Below are positions 41,701-49,208 of a stretch of 64,000 nt of DNA, one piece after another (positions within the stretch are counted from its first letter, which is position 1; the number at the start of each line of letters is the position of its first letter). Position numbers and translations under genes: made by a program. The notes beneath the pieces are model-generated. The model saw only the letters and a program-made list of their open reading frames with translations, was not told the origin of the DNA and ran no database searches. Origin of the DNA: a bacterium (GTDB lineage Bacteria > Krumholzibacteriota > Krumholzibacteriia > LZORAL124-64-63); the NCBI GenBank assembly GCA_016719645.1, contig JADJYS010000002.1, positions 124,001 through 188,000 of the forward strand, given 5' to 3'.

Positions 41701-41872
41701 CTCCCGGAGCCCGGCGACCCTGCGCGAGACGCTCGGCGCCGTCGAAGCCCGGGAGATCGCCAGGGCCCTGGCGGCGACCGGCGGCAACAAGGCGGCGGCC
41801 TCGCGCCTGCTCGGCATCAGTTATCCCAACCTCCTGAAGAAAATCCGGCTCTACGAGTCCGATCAGGACTGA
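38783..41872 (+). CDS. TPR-GAF-like-sigma-54 activator (enhancer-binding protein)
   Basis: A 1029-residue regulator. Residues ~30-480 are TPR repeats (IGDLHFEASAYSSALEYYQRI; CHHRLGRLDKAEEFYTDALA; GDIQARRGEWERALYNYGLG). A GAF-like region follows at ~540-690 (DVSLFVPIALPDKLYGLLYLTG). The AAA+ sigma-54 domain spans ~705-935, with Walker A GETGTGKG, loop-1 GSFTGA, GGTVFLDEIGKLPL, and HAWPGNVRELVKAINRA. A Fis-type helix-turn-helix ends the protein (NKAAASRLLGISYPNLLKKI). The lack of a receiver domain suggests direct sensing by TPR-bound protein or peptide or a small ligand. The gene is followed by a sigma-54 promoter and the predicted sRNA, its probable target. Confidence 0.93.
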   Translation: MDRDSRHRRPQHHREEAAHRAPDRGDWVRLEEIGDLHFEASAYSSALEYYQRILGGHVPDGLDLEHVLTLERKTIDAALNLGDLSLAQELLAGAQARVSEAVGLPEAARRLLAAPLQGREAGLQVQRGAYADALLNCKRAFAVLAVTDNHTEVANLQVTMGVCHHRLGRLDKAEEFYTDALATFRRIGDDLGMAILYNNLALLQKNACRWHRALDFQRRSLDLAAAHGATHLMARLHLNEGIILRKSERHGEARASFEKCLRLATSLGDLDRRTKACLALGQLDLIEGRLLRAEELVMEGQHLAEQAGFSREAAIADEYMGDIQARRGEWERALYNYGLGLEKARGIAKSTDLEGELLRRIAEAEAGRQRWREAAANADAALEICQACGELYEIGFCHLVLGRALTMLGEAERGASHFRLAARTFRAQQQPLQAARAVLAHCGEGAAVSTRDELVALRRSLAEAIEGDAVREDELLYGRLLLGFAEILLRLDEHDEALIALGELDRAVAALDAPALAGEAAALRARLERALVGEQPLLDPQRLSLRGAGDRAESVQAALSGLLEAALARTGARDGFVALMPLAEYPAADQVAVSRGVPAATARKLTTWFADKLYGGSPTPRLISRPEPGTAVAKLLGGLPCATDVSLFVPIALPDKLYGLLYLTGCPGNPGAAHFRPALEFLATAAGFLAMNVAELERDRPAASVPAAPVRESALSGIITDHPDMLRLLEVVRKVAGSDLLVLLQGETGTGKGLFARAIHDLSRRAGRKYLAINCAAIPEALLESELFGHVRGSFTGAYGDKKGLLAEAAGGTVFLDEIGKLPLGMQGKILLFLDSMTIRPVGANVDQLIDVRIICATKSDLKGKVARGEFLEDLYYRLLDFPLAVPPLRDRREDIGLLVPHFITRYAAARGIEPPGYTASFMDALSGHAWPGNVRELVKAINRAIVLAHGDPMLRPEHLPAEIVPANGDTAASRSPATLRETLGAVEAREIARALAATGGNKAAASRLLGISYPNLLKKIRLYESDQD

Positions 41873-42102
41873 CGGGCCGGCGATTCCCCATCCCACTAGC
41901 AACGGAGTTGTGTCGCGGCGAAGTCGCTATGAATTTTATTGCCATCCTATCTCTTTGTATTTCAAGCGAATGGAACTCAGGGCCCCGTGGTGGGCAACGG
42001 AATTGCCTCCCAAGTAGGGCCTCCGGCGCGAGGTAGGGCGCTCATAATATTTAAGTCATTATTAATCAATAGATTAACATGGCCGTGATCGTAGCGGGCG
42101 GC
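41873..42102. other. AT-enriched upstream region without genes
   Basis: No gene is seen in this stretch. Two AT-rich blocks (41925-41965 and 42045-42080) stand out against the ~70% GC surroundings. GTAGGGC occurs twice in direct orientation (42014-42020 and 42033-42039), 40-90 bases upstream of the sigma-54 promoter, and could be activator sites. Confidence 0.5.
42064..42076 (+). promoter_or_regulatory. IHF site upstream of the sigma-54 promoter
   Basis: AATCAATAGATTA matches the IHF consensus WATCAANNNNTTR at every position. It lies about 30 bases upstream of the -24 element, where IHF bends DNA at sigma-54 promoters. The core is also a palindrome (TTAATC-AATA-GATTAA, 42062-42077). Confidence 0.6.
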
Positions 42103-42118
42103 TGGCATGTCGGCTGCA
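42103..42118 (+). promoter_or_regulatory. Sigma-54 (-24/-12) promoter of the predicted sRNA
   Basis: TGGCATG, four bases, CTGCA, with the invariant GG (42104-42105) and GC (42116-42117) exactly 10 bases apart. It differs from the consensus TGGCACG-N4-TTGCA at two positions. Predicted transcription start near 42129. Confidence 0.7.
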
Positions 42119-42128
42119 ATTGGAGATC

Positions 42129-42440
42129 TGAACGTGGGTGGGACCAGTTGCAGGGATGAACCTGGACCGACCCGATCAACGCCGAGACTTCGGAAGGGGA
42201 ACCGGATCCACAGCTTTCAGTGTCCACCGGCATGCTGGAAGTGTTTTTCAACGACAAGGCCCGTGGTGGGCGGCTAGGAATGTGGGGTTCCGATCCGACC
42301 GGACAACGGGTGAAGAAAACCGTGGATCCGTTCCCCTCCGATCAACCGGCGCGTCGAAAAATCAGAGAAAGAGCCAGCAGATCCCGCAGAGGCGAGACTC
42401 GGGATCCTCGGTCTACTCCAGGACCGCTGGCTCTTTTCTC
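42129..42440 (+). ncRNA. Predicted sigma-54-dependent structured small RNA (~310 nt)
   Basis: The interval runs from the predicted sigma-54 start to an intrinsic terminator. No frame shows a ribosome site plus the strong GC third-position bias of neighbouring genes. Pairing elements: 42136-42147 with 42162-42173 (10 of 12 pairs, loop carrying AGGGATG); CCGA/TCGG at 42182-42193; 42196-42211 with 42322-42336 (15 pairs, one bulged base) enclosing 110 nt; CTTTCAG/CTGGAAG inside that; and the terminator stem. Twelve GGA triplets occur, two in predicted loops, which would fit CsrA-type or other protein binding. It is directly downstream of a sigma-54 activator gene, recalling crcZ after cbrB. Nothing shows it belongs to a known RNA family. 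Confidence 0.6.
42365..42440 (+). terminator. Intrinsic terminator of the predicted sRNA
   Basis: AAAGAGCCAGC (42368-42378) pairs with GCTGGCTCTTT (42426-42436), and GATCCCG with CGGGATC forms an inner hairpin. The 3' arm runs into TTTTCTCTT. The A-rich 5' side would also serve the other strand. Confidence 0.75.
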
Positions 42441-42637
42441 TTGCCCGGCTGTTGAGCTTGCCCGCCTGCATGGCATCGACGTCCTTTTTTGGGGATGACC
42501 TGGATCATGTGTGGGACACTCGGTGATCGCCAGCTCCCCGCTCAGCCTTCATGCCGAACCTGCATTCGCGATTAAAAACTCCTGTCGATAATACAGTTGT
42601 GAGCTGCGACCTCCGAAGTGACGTCGCGGGGGGGCCC
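42441..42637. other. Non-coding spacer before the second sigma-54 promoter
   Basis: No gene is seen. It contains a TTTTTT run (42485-42490), a GTGT-GGG-ACAC palindrome (42509-42519), about 120 bases upstream of the sigma-54 -24 box and a possible activator site, and an AT-rich block with GATAAT (42587-42592) that could be a weak sigma-70 -10. Confidence 0.4.
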
Positions 42638-42653
42638 TGGCACGCCTCCTGCC
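42638..42653 (+). promoter_or_regulatory. Sigma-54 promoter of the FN3 lipoprotein / DUF4384 operon
   Basis: TGGCACG, four bases, CTGCC, with GG (42639-42640) and GC (42651-42652) 10 bases apart. The -24 half is a perfect consensus. Predicted start near 42664, 39 bases before GTG 42703. Confidence 0.65.
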
Positions 42654-42702
42654 ATGAAGAGCCTGCGGGTGGGCGTGATGCCGACCCGAGGGAGGTGGGG
42701 CC

Positions 42703-43611
42703 GTGAACAGGATGCGTACCGAGGATCGCCGTCGATCGAGCGTGATCTCGCAGGCCGTCGTCGCCGTCGCCTTGTTGGCGCTGTTGGTCCCCTTGCCGGG
42801 TTGCGACGACGACCCCGTCGACACCCAGGCTCCGACCGTGCCGACCGGCGTCTTCACCGTGACCGGGGAAGGGGTCGTCTCCGTCTACTGGAACGACCTG
42901 GACCAGTCCGACCTCGCCGGTTACGCCGTCTACCGTCACGACGGGACCGACCCGGTGCACGGCCGCTACCACTGGCTGGGCGACGTCGCCTGGGACGAGA
43001 ACTTCGACGAGGACAACCTGCTGCACTGGTTCGACGATTTCGACGTCGTGGACGGGCAGACCTACTACTACGCGGTGCTCGCCTACGACACCAGCGGGAA
43101 CGAGAGCTCCCTGAGCTGGGAGACGGTCGACGACACGCCCCGCCCCGAAGGTTACGAGGTCCTGCTGCACGACCGGTACGGGAGCCAGCCCGAAAGCAGC
43201 GGTTTCGATTTCAGCCGGCTGGACAACGGCCGCACGGATTGGGACGACCCGCGGGCCGACATCTTCGTCGCCTTCGACGGCGGCGTGCCCTTCGTCTACT
43301 CGGCGCAGGTCGGCGTCGTCTTCCTGCAGGACCTCGGGACCGTTTCCTTCGCCGCGGTCGACGCGGCCCCGACGTCGGGGTACTCCGCCATCGGCGTCGC
43401 GGAGCTGATCGAGGGCCACACCTACGCGGTGGCGATCGTCGAGGATCCCGAGACCGACGTTCATTACGCGAAGTTCTTCGTCTACGAGATCACGGCGGGC
43501 GCCGTCGAGATCGACTGGGCGTACCAGACCGACGAGGGGAACCCGGAGCTCAAGGTCGTCGCGGACGAGCGCGTCGCCGGAGCCCCCCGCAGCGAACTGA
43601 TCCGGTTCTGA
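42703..43611 (+). CDS. Lipoprotein with fibronectin type III domain
   Basis: GTG 42703 is preceded by GGAGGTGGGG at the right distance. The 302-residue product has a lipoprotein signal (LVPLPGC, Cys34) and then a fibronectin-III domain (residues ~42-130: APTVPTGVFTVTGEGVVSVY, DLAGYAVYRHDG, YYYAVLAYDTSGNES). A second unassigned beta-rich domain runs to the end. Anchoring to the outer membrane is likely. It lies behind a sigma-54 promoter and 28 bases before the DUF4384 gene, making a two-gene operon that the adjacent activators may control. Confidence 0.75.
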   Translation: MNRMRTEDRRRSSVISQAVVAVALLALLVPLPGCDDDPVDTQAPTVPTGVFTVTGEGVVSVYWNDLDQSDLAGYAVYRHDGTDPVHGRYHWLGDVAWDENFDEDNLLHWFDDFDVVDGQTYYYAVLAYDTSGNESSLSWETVDDTPRPEGYEVLLHDRYGSQPESSGFDFSRLDNGRTDWDDPRADIFVAFDGGVPFVYSAQVGVVFLQDLGTVSFAAVDAAPTSGYSAIGVAELIEGHTYAVAIVEDPETDVHYAKFFVYEITAGAVEIDWAYQTDEGNPELKVVADERVAGAPRSELIRF

Positions 43612-43639
43612 AGGCGCTGACCCGGAAGGAGGTCCGGTC

Positions 43640-45430
43640 ATGACACACAGGACATCGACGACGGGCGCGCGGACGGCGGCGCGAAGGGACCGCGCCCCGC
43701 GGCTGGCCCTGCTGGGGCTGCTCGGCGCGCTGGCGCTGGCGCTCGGCTTCGCCACGGCCCGCGCGCAGCAACCCGCGGCGGCCGACGGCTGGCAGGGGTA
43801 CGACCAGCAGCCGCTGCGCGTGAACATCTGGCACGACCGCCAGCAGGACGAAGTCTACAAGCGGGGAGAGTCGGTGCGCGTCCACTTCGAGACGAATCAG
43901 GACGCCTACGTCGTCGTCTACCGCATCGACACCGACGGCCTGGTGACGGTCCTCTGGCCGCGCAGCCGGCTGGACGACGGGTTCGTGTTCGGCACCCACA
44001 CCTACAACCTGCCCGGCCCCGGCGCGCCGCGCATCCTCGCGGCCGATGACGAGGGCGTCGAGTACGTCGAGGCCGTCGTTTCGGCCTACCCGTTCGATCT
44101 GCGGGAGCTCGAGGTCGACTTCCACCACGAAGTGGAGGGCCCGCGGAGCTTCGCGTACTACGTCGCCGGCGATCCCTTCCTGGCGATGAACGAGGTCAAC
44201 TTCGCCGTGACGGGGCTGGAGAACCCCGAGGACTACGTGGCCACGAACTACGCGAGCTGGTACGTCCACCGGCGCGTCGACCACCCGCGCTACCTCTGCA
44301 ACCAGTGCCACGACGGCGGCCAGAGCTACGAGCCCTACCGCGACACCTGCGTGGTCACGATCCACCACGACTACCGGTGGGACAACGACTGGTACGTGCG
44401 CTACGGCTACTACCCGGCCTACTACTATCCCGTCTACTACTACGTCGATCCCTGGACCTGGAATCCCTGGATCAACTACTGGTACCGCCCCTGGTACGCG
44501 TGGCCCGTGAATCACGGCTGGGGCTGGGACCACGACTGCTACGTCTGGAACTACTCCCCCCGCGGCCGGGGCGACGTCTGGACGCGCTACAAGGACGGCG
44601 AACGCCGCTACCGGCCGCTCGGCAAGGACCTGCGGGAGAAGCGCGGCGACGGCGACGACGGCCTGCACCACCCCGCCGGCCTGGTGAAGAGCCCGCGCCC
44701 CGGCCGCGACGTGAGCGACCGGATGTCCTCCCGCACGACGCCGGAGCGCGACGGCGCCCGGGACCAGGAGCGGGCCCGCTTCCGCGACGTGCCGCTGACG
44801 CAGCGTTCGGCCCAGACCTTCACGCCGCCGGCCCGCGACGACCGGACCCCCGGCATCCGCCTGCCGAGCCGCGCCGGCGCCGCGACGGGCAGCCGCGGGG
44901 AAGCCGTGACCAGGCCCGGCGCCGCGACGGGCGGCACGCCCGCGACCCAGGTGCGGCCGCAGGCCGGGACGCGCGGCCGCTCGGCGGGCGAGGTCCGGCC
45001 GGTCCCGACGGAGCGGGGAAAGGGCGCCGACGACGGCGCCCGCGCGGTCCGGCCGGTTCCCCGGCGCGACCAGGGAGCTGCCGAGCAGGGCGCGGTGCGC
45101 CCCGTCGAACCCCGCGCCAAGGGCCCGCGCCTCTGGAGCGGCGGCCGCAGCGAGGAGCACAAGTCGCCCGAGCGGCCCGCATCTGCGGTCACTCCCCGCA
45201 CCAGCGGGGGCAGGACCGAACCGCCGCCGGCCGTCCGGGAAACTCCCCGCGGCAAGGACGGCGACAGTTCCCGCGACACGGGCGGCACGCAGACGCGTCC
45301 GGCCCGAGAGAGTCAGGATTCGCGGTCCGGCACGCAGCAGAGCGGCGGCGACGGCGGCTCGCGCGGCGGATCCTCGGGGCAGTCCGGGCAGTCCGGGCAG
45401 TCCAGCAAGTCCAGGAGCAAGGGGCGCTGA
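43640..45430 (+). CDS. Secreted DUF4384 protein with long disordered tail
   Basis: A 596-residue exported protein whose ATG follows GGAAGGAGGT. After a signal peptide (ALGFATARAQ), a DUF4384-type beta domain (residues ~55-170) shows RGESVRVHFETNQDAYVVVY and IDTDGLVTVLWPRS. A Tyr/Trp-rich segment follows (~225-300; repeats such as YYPAYYYPVYYY), with CNQC near residue 218 that could bind metal or heme. The last ~270 residues are Arg/Gly/Pro/Ser-rich and clearly disordered. DUF4384 domains occur in envelope and kinase-linked proteins; the function here is unknown. Second gene of the sigma-54 operon. Confidence 0.7.
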   Translation: MTHRTSTTGARTAARRDRAPRLALLGLLGALALALGFATARAQQPAAADGWQGYDQQPLRVNIWHDRQQDEVYKRGESVRVHFETNQDAYVVVYRIDTDGLVTVLWPRSRLDDGFVFGTHTYNLPGPGAPRILAADDEGVEYVEAVVSAYPFDLRELEVDFHHEVEGPRSFAYYVAGDPFLAMNEVNFAVTGLENPEDYVATNYASWYVHRRVDHPRYLCNQCHDGGQSYEPYRDTCVVTIHHDYRWDNDWYVRYGYYPAYYYPVYYYVDPWTWNPWINYWYRPWYAWPVNHGWGWDHDCYVWNYSPRGRGDVWTRYKDGERRYRPLGKDLREKRGDGDDGLHHPAGLVKSPRPGRDVSDRMSSRTTPERDGARDQERARFRDVPLTQRSAQTFTPPARDDRTPGIRLPSRAGAATGSRGEAVTRPGAATGGTPATQVRPQAGTRGRSAGEVRPVPTERGKGADDGARAVRPVPRRDQGAAEQGAVRPVEPRAKGPRLWSGGRSEEHKSPERPASAVTPRTSGGRTEPPPAVRETPRGKDGDSSRDTGGTQTRPARESQDSRSGTQQSGGDGGSRGGSSGQSGQSGQSSKSRSKGR

Positions 45431-45619
45431 CGCCCCCGTGATGTCGGAGGTGATCGGATCCCCCCATCGTGTTGGCGGACCGGCGAGGGCCTGATCCTTG
45501 AAGAGGTTGGCGCCTGTAGGGGAACGGGAAGCCGAGCCGGTCAGCCAATGATCACCGACGTCGAACGGCGGGGCAGGGGTGACGACGATGCCAATCAGGG
45601 GTGGCGGCGTTCGATCCCC

Positions 45620-45645
45620 GGCCCCGCCGTGTTTCCGGCGGGGCC
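45620..45645 (+). terminator. GC-rich terminator-like hairpin
   Basis: GGCCCCGCC (45620-45628) pairs perfectly with GGCGGGGCC (45637-45645), loop of eight. It lies about 190 bases after the DUF4384 stop and just before the promoter of the next gene. The rest of the 291-base gap shows no gene or recognisable riboswitch. Confidence 0.5.
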
Positions 45646-45650
45646 GTTCG

Positions 45651-45679
45651 TTGACGGCCGTGGGGACCGCACCTATACT
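45651..45679 (+). promoter_or_regulatory. Promoter of the M6-like gene
   Basis: TTGACG (45651-45656), 17 bases, TATACT (45674-45679); start codon 43 bases on. One of the best sigma-70 matches in the window. Confidence 0.6.
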
Positions 45680-45721
45680 CCGCGCTTCCGCCGGCGCTGC
45701 CGGCTCCCGGAGCTGACCCGC

Positions 45722-48700
45722 ATGCGAAAGCCGAGTCCGATGAACCAGGTCGACGATCGTCACGACGCCGGCGGACCGCGGGGCCGCGGGGCCCGGGCCC
45801 GGCGGTGCCGCATCCCGGGATGGCTGCTCGTCGTCGGGATGTGCGGCGCCACGGCCCTGGCGGCGAGCGCCGGCCTCGCGCCGCCGACGACGGACGCGGC
45901 CGCCGCCCGCCGCAGCGGGCTCGCGGGGGTGGAGAGGCGCCTCGGCGAGAAGATGGCGCCGCTGGCCCGCGACGGATCGCCGGCCCTGCAGGCCGCGCGC
46001 CTGGCCGGTCGGGCGGCGCCCGACAGCCTGATGGCCGCGGTGCTGATGTGCGACTTCGCCGACAGCCTCTTCTACGGGCGCGACCTGACGGGATTCCCGG
46101 CTCCGCGGCAGAGCGACCCCTACTACACGGCCCACGACTCGCTCTACTACGCCCACCAGTTCGCCGACGTGCGCTCCTACTTCCGCGCGGCCAGCGGCGA
46201 CCGTTTCGAGTTCGGCTTCCAGGTCCACCCCGCCGTGGCCAATTTGGCCTCGCCCATGGCCTGGTACGGGGACCATCCCGAAGAGGGGGAGCAGAAGGTG
46301 CTGCTGGCGCGCGACGCCGTCGCGGCCCTGGACGCCGGGATCGACTTCTCGCGCTTCGACACGGTGGTGATCGTCCACGCCGGCGCCGGCGAGGAGACCG
46401 ACATCCTGGGCGATTCGCCCGAGCAGATCTACAGCGGCTACCTGGGGCCCGAGGACTTCGCGCTCGCCGTCGAGGAAGGCCTCCTGACGGAGCCGGGGCT
46501 GCTCACCGACGACCCCCTGCCGGGCGGCGGCTTCGCCCTGATCGACCACGTGCTCATCCTGCCGGAGAACGAGTTCCAGGACCCGGTCGGCGATTTCCAG
46601 GGCTACTTCGGCTCGCTCGGCGTCTACTGCTTCGAGGTCGGGCTGCGCCTGGGCATGCTCTCGCTGAGCGACTTCACGCCCGCCGGGCGCCCGGACAGCC
46701 AGGGCGTCGGCGAGTTCTGCCTGATGGGCTACGGGCTGTTCACGGCCGCGGGCTACATCCCGGCGCACCCCTGCGCGTTCAACAAGATGCTCATGGGCTG
46801 GCTCGAGCCCTACCGCGTCGACCCCGGCGCGGGCGAGGTGCTGCGCCTGTACCCCGCCGAGTTCCCGGCCGCCGACTCCACGCTGGCGCGCGTGGAGATC
46901 GCGCCGCAGGAGTACTGGCTGGTCGAGTACCGGCAGCAGGACCCCGACGGCAACCGCATCTTCTCGTTCCCCGGCGACCTCAACGGCAACAACATTCCCG
47001 ACTACTACGACGCCGACTCGGCCTACGGCGACGGGACGCCCACCAGCTGGTTCGATCCCGCGACGGACCAGCGCGAGTGGCTCGACGGCGGCGAGTTCGA
47101 CTTCTTCATGAGCGAGAACCAGGCCCGGGCCCCCGGCGTCAAGGGCGCCGGCAGCGGCCTCTACGTCTGGCACGTCGACGAGTCGGTGATCCGCGCCTCG
47201 GCGGGCGCCGAGGGCAACCTCTACAACGCGGACCCCGCCCACAAGTCCGTGGACCTCGAAGAGGCCGACGGCATCCAGGATCTCGACGCCAGCACGCCGA
47301 GCGCCTGGTTCCTGGGCGGCGACCACGACAGCTTCCGCGGCGAGGAGGCGGCGCGCTTCGGACCCGACACCCGGCCGTCGACGGCCACGGCGTCGGGCCT
47401 GGCCACCGGCATCGTGATGGATTCCATCACGGCGGTCGTCCGGGATCCCGCCTACGTGGCCCCGGGCGAGACGGAACCCGTGATCGTCTACGCGCCCTGG
47501 ATGGAGTTCCGCTGCGCGCGCGAATCCCTCGGGGACGCCGCACCCCTGGCGGTGCGCGAACTGCCGGGCCGCGACCTGCGCGGCAGGCACCTGATCGCCG
47601 CCGACCTCGACTGGCCGGCCGACGGCACGCTCGAGATCGTGACCGCCGCCGACGGCGGGCGCGTCCTGGCCTTCCGCAGCGACCTGTCGGACTTCCGTGC
47701 GGGCGCCTCCGAACCGGGCCTGCTCGCCGTCGGGCGCAACGCCGACGGCTCGGCGGCCGCGTGGACGGGAGCGCCGCTGGTGGCGGACGTCGACGGCGAC
47801 GGTCGGCCGGAGGTCGTGCTGTCGGCGCCCACCGGCCTGTTCGTCTTCAATGGCGAGGATGGGAGCGAGGCCGTCGACGGCGACGCCGACCCGGCCAGCA
47901 TCGGCCTTGCGCTGGCGTTGACGGGGTGCGACTGGCCTCCCGTCGCTGGGACGGCCGAGGTCTATGTTGCGGAGACCTGGGAGGACGGCGCCCGCACCCG
48001 GCTGCGTGTCTGGCCGAGCGGCGCCGTCGTCGCGCTGCCGCAGGAGCAGTGCCGCGTGCTGGCGCCGCCGGTGATGCACCTGGACGGCGGCAGCCTTGTC
48101 CTGTTGGTGCGCAACCTGGTCGATGAGCGGTGGGAGCAGCTGATCTGCGTTCCGGGTGCCGGGTGCGAACCCGTGCGCGAGTTGCCGGCGGAACCGGCCG
48201 CGCTCAGGCCGCAGATCTGGCAACTTCCCGGACCCGACACCGGTGCGATCGATTTCGGCGATCGCGAGTACGCGCTGGCGGTCGCGACGCGGGACGGCGG
48301 CGCCATGATGCTGCCGGATCTGCACGCGCCCGTGCTCTGGCCGGCCGGACCGGCGGTGGCGACGCCCTTCGGGCCCGACTTCGCGCACGGGACCCGCGAC
48401 GGCGCGTTCGCCTGCGCGGGCAGCACGGGCGCGCCCCGCATGGGCTGGCCCCGGCGGCCGGCGACCGGCGCCGTGGCCGCCGCTCCCGGGACGGAGCCGC
48501 AGCCGCTGGCCTTCGACGTCGGCGATTCCCGCCGCTACCTGTTCACGCTCGCCGACGGCCGCCTTTTCCTCTTCGGGCAGGACGGCGAACTGTCGCCCGG
48601 CTGGCCGCTGCCCGGGGCGGGCACGGCCGCCGGCACGCCGCTGCTGACGGACCTCGACGGCGCGCCGGGACTCGAACTGGTCGCGGCCGGCAGCTTCGAG

Positions 48701-49156
48701 CGGATCGCCGGCGTCGCGGCGGGCGGCGGTTTCGACGGCGAGCCCGTGTCCCGCCTGGCGGTCTGGAGCCTGGCCGGCACCGCGGACGCCGCGCCGGTCT
48801 GGCCGATGTACGGCGGGAGCGCCGACGGCTGGTCGTGGCTCCCGTCGGCACCCGCCGGCCCGTCCGGCGCAGGCCTGTTCGTTGCCGGCAGCCACGTCTG
48901 CTACCCGTCGCCGCTGACGGGCGAGGTGCTGCGCGTGCGCGCCGACGTCCTGCGGGATTGCGATGTCCGGGTCTTCCTGTACAATCTGGAGGGGGAGGAG
49001 GTGGCCGTCGCGGCCGCCGCCGCCCGCGCGGACGAACCCGTGGAGATCCGGTTGGATCTGCCGCGGCTCGCTTCGGGTCTGTATCTCTGCCGGCTGGTCG
49101 CCACGGGTGGCGGCCGTTCCGAAACGAGCGTCGTGCCGGTGGCCGTCTCGCGCTGA
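45722..49156 (+). CDS. M6-metalloprotease-like secreted protein with lost HExxH motif
   Basis: A 1144-residue secreted protein; ATG 45722 has GGAG upstream and a signal helix (GWLLVVGMCGATALAASAG). The N-terminal ~480 residues follow the immune-inhibitor-A/M6 plan (MAAVLMCDFADS, ILPENEFQDPVGDFQGYFGSLG, GEFCLMGYGLF, LYVWHVDESVI). At the zinc site, however, the expected HEFGH-type motif reads FEVGL (residues ~304-308, in YCFEVGLRLGM), so both His ligands are gone and catalysis is unlikely. Propeller-like FG-GAP units follow (PLVADVDGDGRPEVVL), then a C-terminal FlgD/T9SS-like sorting domain (VCYPSPL...GLYLCRLVATG). It is adjacent to a PorV-like barrel. Probably a binding protein derived from a protease. 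Confidence 0.75.
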   Translation: MRKPSPMNQVDDRHDAGGPRGRGARARRCRIPGWLLVVGMCGATALAASAGLAPPTTDAAAARRSGLAGVERRLGEKMAPLARDGSPALQAARLAGRAAPDSLMAAVLMCDFADSLFYGRDLTGFPAPRQSDPYYTAHDSLYYAHQFADVRSYFRAASGDRFEFGFQVHPAVANLASPMAWYGDHPEEGEQKVLLARDAVAALDAGIDFSRFDTVVIVHAGAGEETDILGDSPEQIYSGYLGPEDFALAVEEGLLTEPGLLTDDPLPGGGFALIDHVLILPENEFQDPVGDFQGYFGSLGVYCFEVGLRLGMLSLSDFTPAGRPDSQGVGEFCLMGYGLFTAAGYIPAHPCAFNKMLMGWLEPYRVDPGAGEVLRLYPAEFPAADSTLARVEIAPQEYWLVEYRQQDPDGNRIFSFPGDLNGNNIPDYYDADSAYGDGTPTSWFDPATDQREWLDGGEFDFFMSENQARAPGVKGAGSGLYVWHVDESVIRASAGAEGNLYNADPAHKSVDLEEADGIQDLDASTPSAWFLGGDHDSFRGEEAARFGPDTRPSTATASGLATGIVMDSITAVVRDPAYVAPGETEPVIVYAPWMEFRCARESLGDAAPLAVRELPGRDLRGRHLIAADLDWPADGTLEIVTAADGGRVLAFRSDLSDFRAGASEPGLLAVGRNADGSAAAWTGAPLVADVDGDGRPEVVLSAPTGLFVFNGEDGSEAVDGDADPASIGLALALTGCDWPPVAGTAEVYVAETWEDGARTRLRVWPSGAVVALPQEQCRVLAPPVMHLDGGSLVLLVRNLVDERWEQLICVPGAGCEPVRELPAEPAALRPQIWQLPGPDTGAIDFGDREYALAVATRDGGAMMLPDLHAPVLWPAGPAVATPFGPDFAHGTRDGAFACAGSTGAPRMGWPRRPATGAVAAAPGTEPQPLAFDVGDSRRYLFTLADGRLFLFGQDGELSPGWPLPGAGTAAGTPLLTDLDGAPGLELVAAGSFERIAGVAAGGGFDGEPVSRLAVWSLAGTADAAPVWPMYGGSADGWSWLPSAPAGPSGAGLFVAGSHVCYPSPLTGEVLRVRADVLRDCDVRVFLYNLEGEEVAVAAAAARADEPVEIRLDLPRLASGLYLCRLVATGGGRSETSVVPVAVSR

Positions 49157-49208
49157 GCCGCCGCCGTCCGCGGGTCTGGGCGCGCCTGGCGCGCCGGAAA
49201 GGATCGAC

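Larger units (their letters stand above)
41984..42271 (+). repeat. Direct repeat CCCGTGGTGGGC, two copies
   Basis: The 12-mer occurs at 41984-41995 and 42260-42271. Each copy is preceded by TTTCAA and followed by GGAAT at short but different distances, suggesting an old local duplication or a shared binding site. One copy is upstream of the promoter, the other inside the predicted RNA. Confidence 0.5.

Noticed and set aside
42138..42498. Two short open frames (ending 42455 and 42498) inside the predicted sRNA
   Set aside because: No proper ribosome site, no GC third-position bias, Arg/Ser-rich low-complexity products, and both run through the terminator stem.
45431..45619. Possible riboswitch in the gap after the DUF4384 gene
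   Set aside because: I compared it by eye with c-di-GMP, TPP and cobalamin core motifs and found no match. A covariance-model scan would decide.
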